A stretch of DNA of 64,000 nucleotides from Nannochloropsis salina CCMP1776 (lineage: Eukaryota; Sar; Eustigmatophyceae; Eustigmatales; Monodopsidaceae), in contig SDOX01000122.1 in assembly GCA_004565275.1 (NCBI GenBank), positions 508,642 through 572,641 on the forward strand. Direction: 5' to 3'. Under the pieces are notes generated by a model. It searched no databases. It saw only the letters and a list, made by a program, of their open reading frames with translations, and was not told the origin of the DNA. Both the position numbers and the translations under genes were made by a program. Every line of letters starts with the position of its first letter. The first letter of the stretch is position 1. Shown here in pieces: positions 1 to 11,197 of this stretch.

Positions 1-1681
1 TAACAAGTCTCCTGCCAGGTCGTAAAATCGGTATTTGCAGAGCAGTAAAAGAACATTACCGTACGTTTCCAATGGAGATGGTGGGTGTGTTAACAGATAA
101 TTCAGCTTCCGGAAACCCCGAATTGGGTCATTAGGCATGTGTACCAAAGCCTCGTTGTGTAAAGTGACAGGATCCAACTCTTCCTCTAAACGAGGTGGCA
201 TGTCGTTCAAAGCCTCTTTAGTTCCCTCCATGTTGTTTAAAGTAAAATTGATCGCGGCCTGTGTTTACGAGATCGATGTCATAAATATTGAACAGAGGCG
301 TTCCTCTGTCACCTGGGCTTTGCAACATTTTTAAAAGTCGAACACGTACTCGACATTTAAATGGCCAAGGAGATGCCAGAGAAGTTGGCGCATCAAATTG
401 GGAAAGCGTCTCAGGACCCAAGCAAAGTACGACTTCAACTTTGAGAAGGCGTCACCCTTACCTTCAGATTAAAAGCCTCGATTAAGTAAGTGTCTTGCAA
501 GACTGGTGAGTTTCCCACGCTACGAACCTCAACACCATCTGCGTTACTGCCGACGCTCAGTTCCGGGTGTTCTTGAACACCTCGCTCTATTATTTCCGTG
601 ATGTATTTTAATGCCACTCCAAACTGTTTCGATTGATACGAGCAAAGTGCAATGTTGTACGCCAGATCTGCACGATAATCTAGCATGCTGAGAGCTTCTA
701 TGTACTTTTCTCGAGCATCTTCATATTTTCCCTGGTAAAATAGAAAAGTATTTGGGCCGGAAGGAAAATTTTACAAGCTTTAAACTAAAAATCTCAGCGG
801 CAACAGAAAACGAGCGCTTTACAGGAATTGCTGGTGCAAGCTAGTTTGTCATCTGGCCGACGGTGATTGAAAAAATATCAACCTTGGTCGCGTTATATGC
901 GAGCTGAATCCTTTACAGAAATGTAAAACACTATATGCTTACCTCTTTATATAATATGGCTCCGAAATTGATTAGGGAAGTAGGCTCATCCGCGGCGTAC
1001 TGGGCCATCAGGGATTTGCAGACTGGATGTTCGTTCAATTCGTATTTTATTGCACTCTGCGAGACGGTGGATATTTCAATACTTTTAGTAGGAACCAATT
1101 TATCCCCACTGATGTAGGTTACACAATTTCAATGGTGAATGACGAAAAATCACAATACAAAAAGACACAGTCACCCATCTACGTCTCCCGTTACTACAAG
1201 TTCTCAAGACACACCTGCAGTAAGAGCTTGCGCTGCGAGTATTGCGGCCCTTCCACACGCACAGAGGCATGCCAAGCATCCGTGTAAAGACCAGCGTGAT
1301 AAAGCGCCTGTGCGTAAAACATTTTGTATTCTTCTTCGCCAGGGCACAGATGAAGTAATGCTTCATATGTTTTTATGGCAGATGAGTAATTCTGCGAGTG
1401 ATAGTAACAGAACCCAAGCAGCGAAAGTACCGCCCGGCTCCGCGGTAAACGCTGTTGTGAGATCAAAAGTAAAATTTTCCACAGAGATGGGCAAGACGTG
1501 AGAGGATGCAAGCCTCGTTTACCCCATCGCATCCTGAGTACTATCGTAGTACCTGCAATTGCACGCGCAGAATCGAAATTGCGCAAGGGTAGTTTCCGCC
1601 CTTAATGTAACTGTATATTGTGCCAGTATATTGCCCCTGCAAGGTGGTGTGAACGGAAATACCGGTGTTTGATCTGTTCAT
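1..1681 (-). CDS. IFT70: Intraflagellar transport protein IFT70 (TTC30), 5' part
   Basis: This is the TPR-repeat subunit of the IFT-B complex that moves cargo along flagella. Five exons can be placed: 1553-1681, 1215-1451, 943-1056, 462-731 and 1-258, the last running off the window. All junctions are GT-AG and the phases agree. The first exon gives a 43-residue N-terminus ending in LRVQLQ, which joins RLPRSRAVLSLLGFCYYHSQ, the first TPR motif of TTC30. Later exons carry YEDAREKYIEAL, HPELSVG, VRSVGN, EAFNLK and LNDMPPRLEEELDPVTLHNE, all close to animal TTC30 by recall. The start at 1681 was chosen because it is the only nearby ATG whose exon joins in phase and resembles the family N-terminus. 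A complete gene would continue left of base 1. Its presence implies a flagellated cell. Identification is secure; exact exon edges are inferred. Confidence 0.9.
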
Positions 1682-2029
1682 ATTTCACCTTCTACGACAT
1701 GGGTACTCAATTTGGGGCTGCACACACCTCCAAGCTCCCCGATAATTGATGCCGAAATGTGTCCTGAAGAGCGTCAAGCATCGCGCGATATGCCTGTCCA
1801 TATGATGGAGAGTTTACAGCTGAAGAAGAGGCGATCAACCACAGAGTCACATGTCGAGATGTGGGAGGGTAATTGAAGCAAACATAGTACTACTAGTATG
1901 TTCGCTGTTCGTCGCGTGCGTCGTCGTGATGTGCCTATCCGGCCGGCGGCGTGCTAGAAGCACTAGATCCTTGTAAACATTTCGTCATACTCTGTCACAT
2001 TCCAGTACAAATACCACAGCATTTCTGTG
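1682..2029. promoter_or_regulatory. Divergent upstream region of IFT70 and the 952-residue gene
   Basis: These 348 bases separate two genes that read outward. Both core promoters must lie here if the starts are right. I saw no clear RFX-type X-box inverted repeat and no convincing TATA box. A near-palindrome, CATAGTACTACTAGTATG, lies near 1888 and is of unknown meaning. Confidence 0.4.
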
Positions 2030-4888
2030 ATGGAAGCTTTGCGGCGTTTGTCGCGATTGGTTGGGCACCTGTCATCGAACTGCAGGTCATCAACAAGGAC
2101 TTCCGCTTCTACTTCCCTATCAATTGCTTTTTTCACGAGCTTACGGGAACAATTTCCGCCTACATCTAGCCAGATTGAGCACCTGTATCGACTGCGTAGC
2201 ATCCTGGTGCCTTTTTTGAACCATGTAGAAAGTGAGACACATCTCCAGTCTTGGCCACCGCAAGAAATGCAGATCCTGTTATCTGTTCTTCGTCAAACCC
2301 TTGACACATCCACCAGTCATGATACTGTCAGCGTTTCACAGGCCAAACTTGAAATATTTTCGGGCTGCGCTGAAATATTGTTGCGATGGGTTGCTGTAAG
2401 CATAGGCCAAAACTCATTTTTGACGAGAGACGTGGTGCACTGCGCCGCCGACTTGGTAAGCGAGGCGGCATTCCAAGCTTTAGAAACGTGGCGGGCCCGC
2501 AGAGGTGGTCTTAAAGGCCAAATTTCCATACAAGCAAAAGGGAGTGATGTGCAGGCTGCAGGTCTGCTAGTGAGGGCGTTGCACCTTTGGATTTTCGCAG
2601 GACGGCTTGCCGCGTGTCCCTTGGCGGAAGTAGTAGACCGAGTGAGCCGACTCTTGGAATGCCCGGGCTCTACGACAAGTTTGCTTGAAATTTTTGGACC
2701 TCCTGTTTGGGAAAATGTTTCAAAAGCACTAATACTAGAACTGGCGGAGGCAGAAGCGGTTGTCCTCACGACCACCGACGTCGAATACCGTCTGGTCCGA
2801 GTGTGTCTTCGGGCAGTGGCGAAGAGCCCGCATCTTTGGGTGTGGGCCATTTGGGCTAAAGTATTGGCTGAGCTCCCTGAAGATAATGAGGAATTCGTGG
2901 ATGGTGTCCTCTGGCCAGCTGATTCGGCGGGCTGGAGGCGCGAGTCCGCTACTCACGCGGTCCTGGAGGCTTCGGACGTGTGGCTAGAGGAAGTAGCCGC
3001 CGGTGTCGGGGCCGTAGCGCTTTTGTCCGGTCGATTTGAGGACGACCGTTTATGGAAAAGGTTTCTGGGTTTGTTGAATGGTATGGTTGGGCAAAAGAGG
3101 CGGTTGGACCGAGACCTGGAAAATATGGCCAACCCTGAAGAGGCATGGCGCACGGCGCGCGTGGGCACCTCTCTTTCGTTGATACATCTAGGAAACTCGC
3201 CATTATGCTCGCGCTCTTCCGACAGCGAGTCAAATATGTGGGCAAAAGAGTGGGGGTTGTGTCTCAAGGCCTTATTATCGCTATGCCTCGAGGAGACGAC
3301 ATCAGCAGGGGATTTGGCAGATTTTGGCGGCGTAAATGATGGCCACGAGGAATATTCGCAGCGACCAAAGGTAACCGCACTTGCGACAATACTGTGTCCT
3401 GAATCTTTGGGTCCAACTGAGAACGAGATATGCAAGGCTATCACGGCGCTCTTTGAGGCCTCCGATGCACAAAGTCAAACGGAGGCATTCTCATTCATGC
3501 GCGCCCGGACGCGCGAATTGGTACTGTCGAGCAGAGGTGTCTCTTGGGAGCTGCTTCTTGTGTTGCGAATTTGCGCACTATTATGTGACCCGGGATCTGC
3601 CTCAATTAATTCATCAGAGCAAGCGATGTGTGTCTTGGAGCTGCTTCAAACCTCGGCGGCGCTGGCGATGACAGGACCCGCCTCATCGCGACCGTCATCG
3701 TTACCGCTCTCGTCTGCGCAGGAACGTCTTAGTTCTTCGCTGCATGCTACGCTTTTCCAAGCATCATATAGTTTGCAGACGGTTTTGGAGAACGATGTTG
3801 AAGATACATGGCTCAGAGAAGCTCGCGATTGGATTATGACTGCCCTAAGGAAGCGGAAAACAGTTTCCGAACGAACGCTTGGGGACTTGGCAATTCTGGA
3901 CTTGAATACAAGCGAAACAGACAGTATTCCCGCTGAATATTCAACATCTTCCGGTATATCATCCCTCGAAGGAGATCGCGAAGGGTTTGTAAGGAGACAA
4001 GAAGAACAAGAAATTCAGCAGCAGCAAGAACTATGCGAGGAAAAGCGAGAGGCCTTTCTGACTCATTTGGCTTTCACCATGCTCATCAAGACCCGACGAC
4101 CAGCTTCCCACAAGTGTGTGGCGGAGCTGACGCGGTTTTTGTTACAAAATGTGATAAGCCCTGATTTCCCTTCTGGAAATATAGCTCAAAATCAGGTTCA
4201 TGCATGCCTGCGCGAATTTATCTCCAATCCCAGTTTCTTGGCTTATCGGGCGGGTCGCATGGAACACTGGGACGAGGCGCGCAGGCGTGTAGTAGTAGCT
4301 TACGTCTGTGCTACCCTTGAGGCATATCCTAAGACTGTAAGATTTAAGGACCTGACCTACTGTGTCGGAGCCTGTATTGGTGCGACTCCAACTGAGACAG
4401 ATCCCGCCGGACAGGCCCTTGTTCTCTCCTACACCTATCTCATGCAAAAGCGAGCGCTCGCTTTGTGGAAATCAAGGGCAGTGGACGAAGAAGGCACGAG
4501 CGTAATGGATCCCGTAACCCGAAACCTAATAACTCTACTCTTTCAATCCGTTTTAATATGCCCTTTGACGGTTTTTGAAACCATACTTCGAGACGTGGCC
4601 GAAAGCTTCGTACTCAAAGGTTTAATAGGCGCGCCTGAGAAACGAGTGGCGGTGTTGGAACTGCTGAAACGCATTGTATTCGGCGAGGTCGAATCTGTGA
4701 GACAAAATATCATAGCGAAATGGTACTTAGCTCTTTTGCGAGATGAGGAGGATCTGCGGTTCCGAGAAACCACATATCGATCAGAGAACGCAAAAGAAAA
4801 TGGTCCGAAAGGCGCATCGAACCTACCACTGGATGGAGCGGTGCGATTTTGTGAGTCTATCCAATTTGGGCAAGATAAATTGGATTAG
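2030..4888 (+). CDS. Unknown 952-residue helical protein
   Basis: A single uninterrupted frame of 952 codons starts at the ATG at 2030; a GTG lies just before it, but ATG is the likely start. I do not recognise the family. The protein is rich in Leu, Ala and Glu and looks like an all-helical, possibly HEAT/ARM-like solenoid, without a membrane segment or signal peptide. A short Gln/Glu-rich stretch near residue 660 (QEEQEIQQQQELCEEKREAF) is probably a charged helix or linker. The last third, with segments such as LEAYPKTVRFKDLTYCVGAC and VLELLKRIVFGEVESV, looks the most ordered. The gene is head-to-head with IFT70 and followed by a tubby-like gene, so a flagellar role is possible, but this is position only. 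An AATAAA at 5083 may be the polyadenylation signal. Confidence 0.8.
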   Translation: MEALRRLSRLVGHLSSNCRSSTRTSASTSLSIAFFTSLREQFPPTSSQIEHLYRLRSILVPFLNHVESETHLQSWPPQEMQILLSVLRQTLDTSTSHDTVSVSQAKLEIFSGCAEILLRWVAVSIGQNSFLTRDVVHCAADLVSEAAFQALETWRARRGGLKGQISIQAKGSDVQAAGLLVRALHLWIFAGRLAACPLAEVVDRVSRLLECPGSTTSLLEIFGPPVWENVSKALILELAEAEAVVLTTTDVEYRLVRVCLRAVAKSPHLWVWAIWAKVLAELPEDNEEFVDGVLWPADSAGWRRESATHAVLEASDVWLEEVAAGVGAVALLSGRFEDDRLWKRFLGLLNGMVGQKRRLDRDLENMANPEEAWRTARVGTSLSLIHLGNSPLCSRSSDSESNMWAKEWGLCLKALLSLCLEETTSAGDLADFGGVNDGHEEYSQRPKVTALATILCPESLGPTENEICKAITALFEASDAQSQTEAFSFMRARTRELVLSSRGVSWELLLVLRICALLCDPGSASINSSEQAMCVLELLQTSAALAMTGPASSRPSSLPLSSAQERLSSSLHATLFQASYSLQTVLENDVEDTWLREARDWIMTALRKRKTVSERTLGDLAILDLNTSETDSIPAEYSTSSGISSLEGDREGFVRRQEEQEIQQQQELCEEKREAFLTHLAFTMLIKTRRPASHKCVAELTRFLLQNVISPDFPSGNIAQNQVHACLREFISNPSFLAYRAGRMEHWDEARRRVVVAYVCATLEAYPKTVRFKDLTYCVGACIGATPTETDPAGQALVLSYTYLMQKRALALWKSRAVDEEGTSVMDPVTRNLITLLFQSVLICPLTVFETILRDVAESFVLKGLIGAPEKRVAVLELLKRIVFGEVESVRQNIIAKWYLALLRDEEDLRFRETTYRSENAKENGPKGASNLPLDGAVRFCESIQFGQDKLD

Positions 4889-5729
4889 GGGCACATGTTA
4901 TAATATGTGCATACGCACTCTTATAGTTGCGTGCTTAATTATGTCGATGTACAAAACCACACGTGTATCACGCATTTTTTTTTCTTTGATGGACTTTTCA
5001 GAAGGAGGGAATGGGTTGCTTTATGCATTGACGCCAAAATATTATCACTACCTCAAAAGTATTCAATCCAATGCGTCGATGAAATAAAAACGCAGCGCAA
5101 CGAGCAACATTTCGCTCCAAATTTGTATTGGAAGAGTCGCCCTCATCATGGGCCGTTTCGAAAAACCGTTACCAAATAGGTGCCACTTTAAATTTTGAAT
5201 TTTCTATTTTCTGGTGAGGAGGCCTTTGCATTAGTGTTCCATTTCTTGAGGTCGTGCCATTCATATCTGAGTCGTAAATAAGGTTTGATAGAGTCTAAAC
5301 CTTCGTATTATTTGAAAGAGACCACGGGGTGTGTGAACAGTAGCACGAATGTAGCTGCTGAACGTAAATGTTTCGGTTACACAACCATGAGAGAAGTATT
5401 TCTGGATTTGGAGGGCCCGATCTTTGTTCCATGCATTCTGATGCATCTTTGGTAGCTGAGTATGCGCAGACCCTTAAAATCACTTAACTGATTTAAGCAT
5501 AGCAAGGCAGCGCTAGGGTTTGGGTCGAATGAGTAAAGCTCCTACTCATAACTTGTATCTCGTTAGTAGTTAGTCCCTCCGAAAGGAAGATTTAACTTCG
5601 AACATGATTCTCCTAGGGCAAGTACTGATATTCCTTACCACTTATTTATTTCCAAACTCATCAAAAAGATTATCTTTGTCGGCAGGTTCATAAGGTAACG
5701 CATTCTGCAACCCTCACGGGAAACGTAAA
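4889..5729. other. Intergenic, no gene seen
   Basis: This is AT-rich sequence between two genes on the plus strand. It holds the probable 3' UTR of the 952-residue gene, with AATAAA at 5083-5088, and the upstream region of the tubby-like gene. Short open frames here show no family resemblance. Confidence 0.5.
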
Positions 5730-7223
5730 ATGGCTCTACAGCATTTAGCGTCAGCATCCGGCGAATTGGAAGGGCTTGTGCAGAGCACGGGTAACCTATT
5801 TGGCGGGATGGCAGACAAGTTATGGCCGGCCAAAAGTAAAAATCAAGAAAAGCGAGCAGAAATTGGAAAAGTTGGAGCTTTGAATAGTGAATCATTTGAT
5901 TCCAATTTCAAAAAAGATATCAAGACATTTGAAGATCTTGATTTGCTGGTAAGCTGCACAATGAGGGCTTGTCGCCGTTGCTTATATGCTCGAGTCATTT
6001 AAAGATATAGATCATGCATGGTTTCTTCACGTAGTATACAACATTTCTTCATATATTGCAGGAGAGTGGCCATGCTCGTGAATACATAACAGAAGAATGC
6101 CTGCTTCCTTGTCCAACAGTGAAAAAATGGTCGACTTGCAACGTTATCAAGAACGGAAAATCGACTTTTCGCATGTACCTGGATGAGGCTCAACCCAGAT
6201 TCGTCCTCAGCGCCAAGCGTGTAGGGGACTCTTTTTTCATATCACAGTATGAATCATTTCCTGAAAGTATCAACGGCGTGCCGGAGGTTTCTTCCTGTGC
6301 CGTCCTCCGGACGTGCTCGGAAGGATATTTCAAGCTTTTCCTCAACGGGTGCGAAGCGTGCGATAAGAAGGCAGACAAATATACGTGTGGTTCTGGCCAT
6401 AGCTTTGACAATCGACAGCTTTTGGCAGAGATCAATCATGTACGTACCAAAAAAACAATGCAAATGTAAGACGAAGGATGCTGAACATATATCCAGTAAC
6501 ATCATCAATTCAGTGGATGCGCTCAATTTGTGTCACCATCTATTAGTAAGGCTCGGTTCGCCTTACATCTACTGACTTTTCTGAAATTTTTTTCTTTTCG
6601 CCTGCATGCAAAAACAGTCTGTCAAAAGGGTAAAAGAGGCAAATGCAGATATGCGTTGTTTGTCAGTCAAATTGCCCGAGGTGCACGAGGACCAGCAGAC
6701 GAGGGATGTGTGGTGGTAAGTAATTTATGCGAAGAAGTTGAATCATCCAGTAGCAATGTGCGCGCCAAATATCATACAGGCTGATACAATGTCGAGAATT
6801 CGTAGTACTCTTTGCAAATGGCTGCTTCCGATGAGGTCTTGGGCCTGGATTTCTCCTCTTCATAGCTTGCATATCTCCTAACTGTTGTCCTTCATCAAAA
6901 CACACCATTACATTAGCCCGCGTATGGAGCAAGCACGTAAATCCAATAATGCCGAACTGAAAACAAGACATTTCCGTTTGCACAACAAGCTTCCTGAGTG
7001 GAACGAAGCTCTTCAAAGCTTGGTTCTGCGCTTCAATAAAGGTCGCGTGCTGGCGCCATCAGCAAAGAATTTTTTGATCTGTTTAGACGGTCAGGATAAT
7101 GGAGAGGGCGTGCTCCAGTTTGGCAAAACACGGAAAAGGCGTTATGCCTTAGATTTTCGCCATCCCGTCAGTCCTCTTCAAGCTTTCGGTATATGTCTAT
7201 CATTTTTTAATTGGAACGTATAG
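5730..7223 (+). CDS. Tubby-like protein (Tubby C-terminal domain)
   Basis: Four exons, 5730-5948, 6062-6439, 6618-6715 and 6917-7223, join in phase to give 333 residues. The first exon encodes a 73-residue N-terminal region with no known domain. Exon 2 begins the tubby barrel: FRMYLDEAQPRFVLSAKR matches the family's YLE-x-RFLLAAKKR strand pair. Exon 4 carries the most diagnostic part: LHNKLPEWNEALQSLVLRF, then SAKNFLICL, VLQFGKTRKRRYALDF and a C-terminus LQAFGICLSFFN, the equivalent of the family's ending QAFAICLSSFD. Tubby proteins bind phosphoinositides and, in flagellates, deliver membrane proteins to cilia by binding IFT-A. The protein is shorter and more diverged than animal TULPs, and I saw no clear IFT-A-binding helix in the N-terminus. 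The neighbourhood with IFT70 supports a ciliary role. The third intron is the least certain junction. Confidence 0.85.
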
Positions 7224-8169
7224 ATAAGGGATTCCTGCATATGTAGTGTATGTACATCCTACCTAAAGTAGAATCGCTGAGAAGCACAAATTTACCAGAC
7301 CATTGACATGCACATTGAAAGAAAAAAACAATGTACGAAGACTCACAAAAAAATCACGGACGGAAGGCGGAGTTTCTGCTTTCTGCTTGACGCACAGTGT
7401 AGGCGGGCGCCAGACTCGGGGAGTCCTGGGAACTCGGGCACCTTCGCGCCAAATTTGCCTGCGAGCCACACACGGATCGAGTGCGGCTTTCTCCCGCCCA
7501 ATAATATTGCATTACTGGGTCGGATGCCTTCACAGTCTTTGTCAGAGTGCTCAACACTCTCGCGAGGACTACTGTACATCGTCGATAGCTCTCCCTGCCC
7601 TATTGCTTACGTGTGGCGGGCGACTTATCTGGATAAGCGGCGCCCCTTTGATTGGCAATAGTTGCTGGTCAGACACCGAGAGTTGCTTGGTGGTGCGGAG
7701 ACCACGAGGGACGTTGTGTTGTTTCGCCTTTTAGTGCATGTTTTGCAAGTTGATCAGCATCCAATACATTCATATCCTCGCCTTACTTCTCTTTTTCCTT
7801 GTTGACAACAGGTGCGCATACCCAAGCGTTTCTTTTTGCTTATCTCTCCTCCAAAACTGCAGCACTACTAGCAGACGAAGCATGCAGTCGCGGTCCCTGC
7901 TTACAACTTTCGCATAGCAGGAAAGTTGAATGCTATAATGTTGTTTCGTTCGTATTAAAAAGTTCTTATTGACGTCTGGGACGAATTGAAGTAAAGCTCT
8001 CGAGCACAGTCTCGACAAGGAGGATCCCATGGCGAACACGATCTGCTTGGCTTTCGTGTAAGCTCGCCACCCAATTTTGATCGAGCAGCTCGCATATTAT
8101 TTTTGAGAAAATAAGGCGATAAAAGAAGTACTTGATCAAAAGTGAGTCTATTGAGGAGGAACTCGCAAG
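7224..8169. other. Intergenic, no gene seen
   Basis: The region between the tubby-like and Nudix genes includes a GC-richer block from about 7380 to 7720 with overlapping open frames on both strands. None resembles a family, and none has a plausible splice structure. It probably holds the Nudix gene's promoter and 5' UTR. Confidence 0.4.
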
Positions 8170-9088
8170 ATGTTGGTTGCGCGACCTGTCTCGACGACTC
8201 CACGCATGGGCCGTCAATTGCAACGGTATAATGGCAACGTCCGCCTCATCACTGGGTGAGTGGAAACGCTTGATACGCACAAGTATCCCTTTTTCCGGGG
8301 GGGCATTACAGGAGTTGGTGCATGTTGCAGGGGGTTGATTCAGAGTCAAGCGTTTGCTATTTTGAGGGCTCTTCTACAGCGACACTGTGATGCGACTTTA
8401 CAACCCCCTTCACTGACATAACTTTTCACTTACCCGCCTTCTTCACAATTAAATGTGGACATTTAGATGCATTCCGCTGACTTCAGACGGGAACGTGGTC
8501 CTGATCAGCTCCAGAACGGGAGACTGGATCCTTCCCAAGGGGGGTTGGGAGAGGGACGAGACTGCCCGGGAGGCAGCTGCCCGGGAAACGTACGAAGAGG
8601 GAGGCGTACATGGCCTGGTTCACGCTGAGCCTTTCTCAGAGACAAGCTACAGGAACAAGCGTGGCGAGGAGTGCCACTTGCTGCTCTTTGTGATGGAGGT
8701 CTCAGAGCTGCTCCCGCAGTGGCCGGAATCATCTGTGCGGCGACGTCGGCTATGCTCCCTCAGCGAAGCAATCGACATATGTGGAAAAGAAGAACACCGC
8801 GCTGCACTGCTAGGTATCAAGCTGCAAGGTTTGAACACATTGTTCACCGGCGAAGAAAGCCAGGAGGAAGACTCTCGACGTGAAGGACATCAGGAATTGC
8901 ATGGTGCAGGCAGCCACCACCCGAATGGGTCCGATTCTATATCCGACCAGCCTTTATTTTCGACTGAGGCAAGCGATGGTTGTGACAGTGCCGAATTTCC
9001 AGGGCTAATTTTATCTACGCGGAGGCCTGGTCTCGAACGTGGCAAAACAGATCGAGATGTTGAGCTAATCGGGAAGGTTGAGTCGTAG
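8170..9088 (+). CDS. Nudix hydrolase, diphosphoinositol polyphosphate phosphohydrolase type
   Basis: Two exons, 8170-8255 and 8467-9088, give 235 residues. The short first exon ends MGRQLQRYNGNVRLITG and joins CIPLTSDGNVVLISSRTG, which restores the GR-x-QRY...RLVAGCIPL opening seen in fungal and plant DIPP/Aps-like Nudix proteins; the split Gly codon confirms the phase. The Nudix box is canonical: G-x5-E-x7-RETYEEGGV, after WILPKGGWE. Members remove diphosphate groups from inositol pyrophosphates and cleave diadenosine polyphosphates or similar substrates. The family core ends near residue 150; the remaining 85 residues are an acidic, Ser/Gly-rich and probably disordered tail without recognisable domain. 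Substrate choice cannot be read from the sequence. Confidence 0.9.
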
Positions 9089-10170
9089 GAAGGGTCCGAG
9101 TAGGCCTTGATTATCGATGTATGAGACCTCTGGACTCGGAGCTGAGCATAGTAGCACGCTAACTACTAAAGGTGCGGGGGTAGACTGAGAGCAAGTTGAC
9201 GGATGTGCTGAACTGAAAGTTGAGCGAAAACAAAAACTACGATATTTTTTCTTATAGTAGATCAGATTTCAAGGCGAATGATGTGGCTTAAACTTCAAAT
9301 CTTCACCTGAGAAATTTTTAATTTTATCACGTCAGTGTCATGTAACTATGATGATGACCCACGGTGTCAATTTGCAAGACGTCACATCACGCAAGCAAAT
9401 ATGCATGCCGCTTGAGGACCGTTTCAGAATCCAATTGTCTCTCTGCCTCCCGACTAAGCAAGACATGCTTTTTCTAATTGCCAGCTCCATCCCAATTTGC
9501 GCGTCGCCTCGCGTCCCGCTCACTTGACCCCGCGGCCTTCCCTTTCCCCAGCCCCTACCTCGCAGTGCCGTACCTGAACCTCAGAGACGGGTATTGTCGA
9601 AAGAGAATGTTTTTGTCGCAAGCGATGATGTAATAGTCATTAAGTATTGTAATTCCGTGCGGACGAAAATAAAATTGAAGGAGTCGGGCCTGAAAAAGGA
9701 GAGGAATAGGTAAAGCAGCCCTCCTCGGGGTTTCTCCGTCTCGTACTAGCCTGAGGCAGTGAGGGACAGGTGTAGGAGCCCCACACCCACATCTAAACTT
9801 GAACGAAAAATTGTGCACGAGTCGAGCTCTAGCAAGCGAAGGATATGAGAAAAACTGGATGTTACGTCAATCTTGGCTGGACAAGAGGTATTTCTTTGCA
9901 GAAAATAGTGAAGAGCAAACACAAAAGTGGAAGCAGGCAGGAGGCAGCAGCATCCCATCAACTACACCACCGTAAGGGTCTCTACGCATGGGACAAGCAG
10001 ATAATTTTGTTGCTGTAGAAGACGGTATGATGTTGCCCTGTATGCTTTTGGGGTATTTTGGCTCTGCTGTACTGCAGCAACGCTATGCTTTTTAGATGCT
10101 GGATTATACGGCAAGTATTCGCCATTCAACGACGTGCTTCAGCTCTAAAAGCCCGTCACTTACACAGAGA
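9089..10170. other. Intergenic, no gene seen
   Basis: About 1.1 kb between two plus-strand genes. Short open frames on the minus strand between about 9340 and 9960 show no family resemblance. The SSU72 reading frame stays open upstream to an ATG at 10096, so the last 75 bases may be coding. Confidence 0.4.
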
Positions 10171-11197
10171 ATGTCTTCGTCCAGTAAAAGATCGCGCGAT
10201 AATGACGAAGAACGCGAAGATGAAGAGTACGACGATGAAGAGGAGCTGAGCAGTGACGAGGAGCCTCAGCATTTGCCCAGAAAGGACCTAGAGAAGCCTG
10301 TCCCGTCCTCAATCTCGGAAGCAGGACATGAAAGTATGGGTGACCCTGGTCGACAGCAGTCCCTGACTACAGGATCAAATTGCAAACTTAGATATTCACT
10401 GGTTTGCTCTAGTAATATGAACCGCTCCATGGAGGCGCACGCGGCTTTCCTTAATGCCGGTTTCACAAAAGTAGCCAGCTTGGGCACTGGGAGGATGGTG
10501 CGTTTGCCGGCAGCCACGATCGAAGGCCAAATATCGTTTGATTTTGGAACGCCATATACAGACATTTTAAAAGAGCTTGAAAGCCAATCAGAGACAGACG
10601 TCAGGTTGCAAGACTTTTATCGGCGGACAAAACTGCTGGACATCTTGCGTCGGAATGCGCGAATCAAGACTGCACCCGAGCGGCTTCAGGAGATTGAAGA
10701 ATTAGCGTACGATGTCATCCTATGCTTTGACATGAGAGTGTACGATGCCGTCCAAGAGGATCTGCAGGTACGTTTTCCTTAAGGTTCCATGCTAGTCAAG
10801 CAACTTGCAGGCCTAGCTCACTTCGTCACTATTTCTGGGAGGGCAGAGTCGTGAAGCCAAAGACCTGGAGCCTATTTGCGTCATCTGCATCGATACGAAG
10901 GATGATCCGCAGCAAGCTGTCCTTGCGGGCCGCGTGGCCGTAAGCCTTGCACAACTGGTGAGAGTACGACGATGTCGCCCCGAAACCGACTATCTGCTGG
11001 CTTTTATGACTTGCCTTAGCGGTTGCAAAAATTCCCGTCATCCTACCCGACCACCGGTACTATTCACTACTTTCCATTTCATCCATTTTGCACAGCTGGA
11101 GGAGAGCGTCGACCTGGCTACCGAGGCTCCTGAGATTGTCGAGGCATTCATGGCTAAAGAGGGCCGGCGTCTGCTTTTTCAAATTTGTTATCTATAG
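10171..11197 (+). CDS. SSU72: RNA polymerase II CTD phosphatase SSU72
   Basis: Three exons, 10171-10767, 10847-10957 and 11096-11197, encode 269 residues. SSU72 removes phosphate from Ser5 and Ser7 of the polymerase II C-terminal repeat during 3'-end processing and gene looping. The catalytic loop CSSNMNRS fits the CX5R(S) low-molecular-weight phosphatase pattern, with Cys79 as nucleophile, and continues MEAH as in other SSU72 proteins. Other matches are GTGRMVRLP, YDVILCFDMRVYDAV and the C-terminal EEGRR/LLFQICYL-like end in place of the usual HTVCFY. The first 70 residues are an added acidic, Ser-rich extension absent from the short animal and yeast proteins. An in-frame ATG at 10096 would add 25 residues; 10171 was preferred because of its better context (A at -3). 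The gene converges with the RUS gene, with 74 bases between the stops. Confidence 0.92.

Noticed and set aside
1888-1905. Near-palindrome in the IFT70 upstream region as an RFX X-box
   Set aside because: It lacks the GTTNCC/GGNAAC half-sites; it is only a partial inverted repeat.
2317-2850. 177-codon minus-strand frame
   Set aside because: It lies fully inside the 952-residue gene and has the Thr/Arg-rich composition of an antisense frame.
7303-7734. 143-codon plus-strand frame between tubby and Nudix genes
   Set aside because: Three frames on two strands are open together in a GC-rich patch, which indicates lack of stops rather than coding.
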